Part shown: piece after piece, positions 59,862 to 64,000 of the stretch | Position numbering within the stretch: the stretch's first letter is position 1 | Layout of the letters: every line of letters begins with the position of its first letter | Assembly: GCA_030770535.1 (NCBI GenBank) | Contig: JASVEC010000006.1 | Location: 1,736,001 to 1,800,000 of the forward strand | DNA from: Batkoa obscura | Taxonomy: Eukaryota > Entomophthoromycota > Entomophthoromycetes > Entomophthorales > Batkoaceae | Reading direction: 5' to 3' | Length of the DNA: 64,000 nt | The notes under the pieces: generated by a model | The model's input: only the letters and a program-made list of their open reading frames with translations | The model's database searches: none | What the model was told of the DNA's origin: nothing | Position numbers and translations under genes: made by a program

Positions 59862-61175
59862 ATGACATATATTCAACTTACAGGCCAAAGTATCGCCCAA
59901 CAAATAAGACCAGATGAAGCTAGCAATATATTATCAGGAAAACCTAATTCTAAAATTGAAACCAATTCACTTACGACGAGTGATTTACTAACTAAAATTG
60001 ATGGAACTAAAACTCAAAAACTCAATACAGCAAAAGGAAAAAGAAAGTATGAGGCCAATATTGAATTAAATACAATAAACAATAACAAAAATGAATATGA
60101 AATTCAAGCTGAAGATAATTCTTATTATATATATGATTCAGAATATGAAAGTATGATGCAAAAGTTATATTTAGCAAAGTAAATTATTTTGCAATTATTA
60201 GTGTAATAGCTAAAATTTTTGTAGTTTAAAGATTGAAGATTTTGATATCCAAAAGGAGCCTATTGGTAAAGGTAGATTTGGAGAAATCTATTTAGCAAAG
60301 CATAGAGAAGATGGATATATACTTGCTTTAAAATGTTTTAGAAAAGCTGAAATTGATAAAGAAAGAGAGAAAAGAGTACGAAGAGAGCTTTCAATAAATA
60401 GTGAACTAAATCATCATCATATTTTACAGACATATGGCTATTTTTATGATGATGAAATAATTTACTTAATGATGGATTATATTTCAGAGGGGGATTTATT
60501 TAATGTTATTAATAGAAATAGTAATGGGATAGATGAAGCATTTTCAGCCGATTTTATATATCAAATTGCCACTGGGTTACAATACCTTCATAGACATAAT
60601 ATTATACATCGAGATCTTAAACCTGAAAACATAATGGTTAAAAACTATAAATTAATGTTATCTGATTTTGGAGATGCTGTTAAAATTAAAAATAAAGAGT
60701 AAGTTATATACAATCATAATAAATTAAACTAACATTTAAATAGATTACAAACAACTTTTTGTGGAACTTTAGATTATTTATCACCCGAAATTATTTTAAA
60801 CATACCTTATTCATTTTCAACCGATATGTGGTCTTTGGGCGTAATAGTTTATGAGTTAATAGTTGGAAAGCCACCTTTTGAAAATGATTTATTAAATGTG
60901 GATGAATATACAAGGCAGACGCATAGGGACATTATAGAATGTAATTATGCAATTCCAGAATATGTATCAAAGGAAGCAAAAGATCTGATAAGAAAGGTAA
61001 ATCATATTGCATAAATCTTTCTAGTTTATTAATTTATTTTCAGCTTTTAGTTATTGATCCTAGTAAAAGAATGACTATTGATCAAGTTTTAAAACATCCA
61101 TGGGTTAAAAAATACACTCTTAACATTACTGAAAATAATATTGAAACTGTATTCAAAAGAAAAAAAATACAATAG
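59862..61175 (+). CDS. Aurora-like serine/threonine kinase (4 exons)
   Basis: Mitotic-type kinase of 391 aa. Exons are 59862-60178, 60225-60698, 60744-60996 and 61044-61175, with introns of 45-47 bp. After a non-conserved N-terminus (about 106 residues), the kinase domain shows FDIQKEPIGKGRFGEIYLAK (G-loop), ILALKCFRKAEIDKE (Lys), RRELSINSELNHHHILQTYG, YFYDDEIIYLMMDYISEGDL, LQYLHRHNIIHRDLKPENIM, LSDFGDAVKI, TTFCGTLDYLSPEII (activation segment, Thr matching Aurora T288) and WSLGVIVYELIVGKPPFEND. The order and wording match Aurora kinases. Two departures stand out: DFG is followed by Asp-Ala instead of Trp-Ser, and the Arg pair before the activating Thr is Leu-Gln. The canonical RRxT recognition site is therefore missing. 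It may be a divergent paralog. Confidence 0.88.
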
Positions 61176-61249
61176 CTTATAAGTTACTTTTTGTTTATCA
61201 TGTTAAATTTATTAATAAAATTAGTTGTAATAATAATATAATTGTTTAT

Positions 61250-63013
61250 TTAAGGGCCATAAACTAAAATTAAACCAAATTGAACTTGGTATCTCCATTC
61301 TCTTTCACATAATAATTTAATTAAATGTGGTTTAATCCTGGATTTGCCATCTTGAGAATGAATCCCAATACCAGTAATAAACTGTAACGGTTGAACTTTA
61401 GTAGTAGTATTGTCTATAATTATAATTTAATATTATAAAATTTTTGCTACTAAATACTGTTTCTTACGTCTGATCAAGCTTGATTCTAGCTCATACCACT
61501 CATCTAATGCACCGTGGATAATAGGTGTAGTTTGATTGATTGTAAAACCATGAAGATCTAATTTATAACTAAAATTATTTGTCACTTTATAACAATAATA
61601 GTATAACTACAAACTTACTTGCTACTCTTAATTATATTTCTTGTGCAGTTATAACATAGCGAAGGGATCAATTTGTCATAATCATGCGCCTTAAAATCAT
61701 ATATAAACAAATAAATAATTGCGATATAGTATTACCTGATTTGAATAATAATAAGCAATCCCATTTTTTCCTACTTTATTTCTTTCTCTATAGGCGCTTT
61801 GTGCCTTTACTAAGTTACTTCTTCTTTCATTGTTTAACTTGTCAACCATTTCTTTTAGCTCCATTAAATTATGAACTGAACTTAATTTTATATTAACCAA
61901 TAACTCATTCTTTTCAATATAATTGTATTCCTTCTCAAATGTCTTTACTTGTTTTTTATTACATACCACATTTTTATTGTTACTTTCTTTTACGCTTTTG
62001 TTTCCTAGTTTGATTAATAATCCATTTTTAAACCTTTCCTTTTTCTTTTTTACTATGTCATCTTCAATAAATGGTCTATCATTTATGGCTGCAGAGTTCA
62101 AGTTATTATTTAAATCTAAATCTAAAAACATAATATTGTCAACAATAAGATCGTATTTACGGTATTTTACATAATAAAATATCAATAATATTTCTAAGTA
62201 AAATGGAAACCTTAATTTTAATTTATTAATTTGTTGATAATCAAACTCCATTAATTTAATACTATTGCTATCCTCATGGATTTTATTTTTTTGATTTAAT
62301 AACTCCATAATAACGCTTAATTTGCCTTGATTATAATAAATAATTTCGCATATCTTAAACAAATTAATTTCCCTGTAAATGTCTTTGATAACTTCAATTT
62401 TGTAGTTTAATTCTTTCCATTCGTTATAATTCCATAATTCAAAATTATTGATGTTTATTTCTTCTCTTTCTTTTATAAGATTCTTTTTCTTGTTTTTCTT
62501 ATTCCTTTTATTATTTTTGTTAGTACATTTATTATTCCCATCATCATTATTTATGAATTGATATGTTACTCCATCGCTAATTTGCTTTAACTTATCATCT
62601 TTAGTTGCAATTTTGATGGACAAATCCTCTGATAACTTTGCATTCTGTTGTATATAGGTATAACTTAGATAACTTTCAACTGCCAAATCCGTGTTCAAGT
62701 TATTTTCTTTAAGGATTTTTAATAAAGTTTCTTCTTTTTCGTTCGGGAAGCATATCTTTAAAAAGTTTATTCCCGAGTCTTCACTTTCAGTTTTCTGCGT
62801 TTCATCTTTTATACTGTCAGCTTAATAAAAGTAACAAAAACTTCCAAGATTACCTTCTTCTCTATTCTCTTCCTCCTCATGCTCTTCACTGTTATCTACT
62901 TGCAATTCGTTATCAAAGTTAATACATAATAACTCATTAACTGCTTCATCAAAACTATTACAATTTTTGTAAACTTCCTCAATCATCTCCATTTCTAATG
63001 GTGGGCAAAACAT
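61250..63013 (-). CDS. Cue2-like CUE/DUF1771/SMR endonuclease of no-go decay (5 exons)
   Basis: Probable endonuclease cutting mRNA at collided ribosomes. Exons are 63013-62854, 62820-61736, 61689-61619, 61568-61468 and 61413-61250, 526 aa, all phases consistent. The first intron is only 33 bp. Two CUE-type ubiquitin-binding helices bundles lie at the N-terminus (PLEMEMIEEVYKNCNSFDEA at about 5-30; INFLKICFPNEKEETLLKIL at about 70-105). A charged Asn/Lys-rich linker follows, then a DUF1771 segment (LNNERRSNLVKAQSAYRERN) and a C-terminal SMR domain with LDLHGFTIN and the substrate-loop FITGIGIHSQDGKSRIKPHL. The DLH and GxGxHS motifs are the residues expected for nuclease activity. Architecture is as in yeast Cue2 and human N4BP2. 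It is convergent with the kinase gene (74 bp between stops). Confidence 0.85.
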
Positions 63014-63565
63014 TATCTAAAGAAATCAAATAAATCAACCAAATACTTTAATATTAATAACAACTACTATTTGTATCAAATGATTTATTCATTATTTTAG
63101 TCTATTATTATTACTTTTAAATTTTCGATTTCTTCACTGGCACTCATTTTATCTTTTAATCAAGAAAATAAAAAATTGTTCTTTTTCTGATCTTGATCTC
63201 GCTTTTTATTTTGAATCGATCATAAGGGAATAAATCTAATAAAGTTGCAGTAAATTCTAAATAACCAAAAAGTAATTATGCAATAATGGCCGAAGGGGTG
63301 TAACAAACAAGAGCTTTGAATATTCTTATTTATAAAAAAAATATCTTAACTTTTGTTCATATCTATATTACATAAGTAAGATTATTTATGAAAGTCTTAA
63401 AATTTTTATTTACAACTAAATACTTGAATTTTTTCAAAAAAGTATCATTTAATAAAGATCGCTAATAAAAATAGTTGCTCAAATGATATTAGTTATATTA
63501 AACTGCAATGAAGTTTCGAAAAAATATGTAAATTTTATTATTATTAATTCCTAATAAATAATTTT
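63014..63565. other. Spacer
   Basis: Promoter side of the Cue2-like gene and 3' flank of the edge 7TM gene. No feature is seen. Confidence 0.45.
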
Positions 63566-64000
63566 TTAAAAGATGTTGAGTTTTTTTTTAGCTTCTGAAG
63601 CAATCCCTGTATGTGTAAATAAAATAACTATCGAGTTCATAACAATCCCAATAAGAAAAGCTAATGATCCAGTATAATGCGAAACGCTAGAAATACCCCT
63701 ATCTTCTACAACGCTAGGGTAACGAAATACGCCTTCTAAAAAAAAGGCAATAATGGAACAAGTCATACATATTCCATAAATGAATAATGAAGTAAATATT
63801 TTAACTACAGCATTTTGAAATACTTCACTTCGATGTTTTAATGATCCTTCTCCAGCATGATTTAATTTAATAAAAACTTTTGTATTATTTACTTGTCTTG
63901 TTATCTGGTAGTAACAGCCTATTACAATGATTAGGTTGATTGTAGTAATAATCATAAGATAGAAATAGGTAAAACTTGATAAAATGGAATTCGCTATATC
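63566..64000 (-). CDS. 7TM receptor-like protein, family 2, C-terminal part (cut by window edge)
   Basis: Open on the minus strand from the window edge to the stop at 63566-63568. It encodes the last three membrane segments of a protein paralogous to the gene at 48248-49200: FTYFYLMIITTINLIIVIGCYYQITRQVNNT, then FQNAVVKIFTSLFIYGICMT (TM6) and FLIGIVMNSIVILFTHTGIA (TM7), ending KKKLNIF. The 5' part lies beyond the window. Confidence 0.78.
   Translation of the reverse strand, partial: DIANSILSSFTYFYLMIITTINLIIVIGCYYQITRQVNNTKVFIKLNHAGEGSLKHRSEVFQNAVVKIFTSLFIYGICMTCSIIAFFLEGVFRYPSVVEDRGISSVSHYTGSLAFLIGIVMNSIVILFTHTGIASEAKKKLNIF

Noticed and set aside
61684-62174. Plus-strand open frames opposite the Cue2-like gene
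   Set aside because: They mirror the coding exon on the other strand, which has clear CUE, DUF1771 and SMR motifs.

Overview
The window is nuclear DNA of an AT-rich eukaryote. Gene structure and content best fit an early-diverging, zygomycete-grade fungus (Entomophthoromycotina- or Glomeromycotina-like); the species cannot be named from the sequence alone. Introns are tiny (about 33-115 bp, mostly 45-60), start GTAAG/GTAAT, often carry a CTAAC-type branch site, and end in (T)AG. Gene content includes argininosuccinate synthase, MTA phosphorylase, a polynucleotide kinase-phosphatase, cohesin Scc3, SRPK, Miro/Gem1, Imp3, an Aurora-like kinase, a Cue2-like no-go-decay nuclease, MATE transporters, 7TM receptors, secreted class-3 lipases and small secreted proteins.

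Layout. 1.3-3.9 kb: two paralogous, intact, five-exon 7TM receptor genes, tail to tail. 6.3-7.4 kb: a secreted lipase-like pseudogene cut by a MITE. 9.0-11.4 kb: MTAP and ASS1, convergent. 12.3-12.5 kb: a decayed QCR8-like gene. 12.8-13.6 kb: a glutathione transferase. 14.4-16.2 kb: PNKP, divergent from a 16-exon Scc3/STAG gene (16.5-21.0 kb). 21.5-23.1 kb: a dead copy of a DNA transposon. 24.2-25.2 kb: a second dead lipase-like gene, an inverted duplicate of the first. 26.3-30.4 kb: two tandem MATE genes with near-identical centres and divergent ends. 33-38 kb: three copies of a gene for one identical 127-aa secreted protein; a diverged relative lies at 44.8 kb. 39.2-42.1 kb: an F-box gene and a kinase. 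45.4-47.5 kb: a DDE transposon whose left end equals the MITE. 48.2-49.2 kb: a third 7TM gene. 49.9-56.5 kb: SRPK, Miro, IMP3 and an intact lipase, tightly packed. 59.9-63.0 kb: an Aurora-like kinase and a Cue2-like gene. The right edge cuts a fourth 7TM gene.

Housekeeping genes sit in compact blocks with 100-350 bp between them. They alternate with loose accessory blocks of 1-3 kb of AT-rich DNA peppered with one 103-108 bp MITE family (about 18 copies). The accessory blocks hold the lineage-specific material: receptors, lipase-like proteins, MATE pumps and small secreted proteins. These show recent duplication, homogenisation and decay.

The two most notable signals are (1) the small secreted protein family: a signal peptide, a conserved FS[YF]KPW-x-HHKRGK motif, four invariant cysteines and a C-terminal match to a PCNA-interacting PIP box; and (2) the MITE family, which equals the left terminus of a resident transposon and so points to how the MITE arose.
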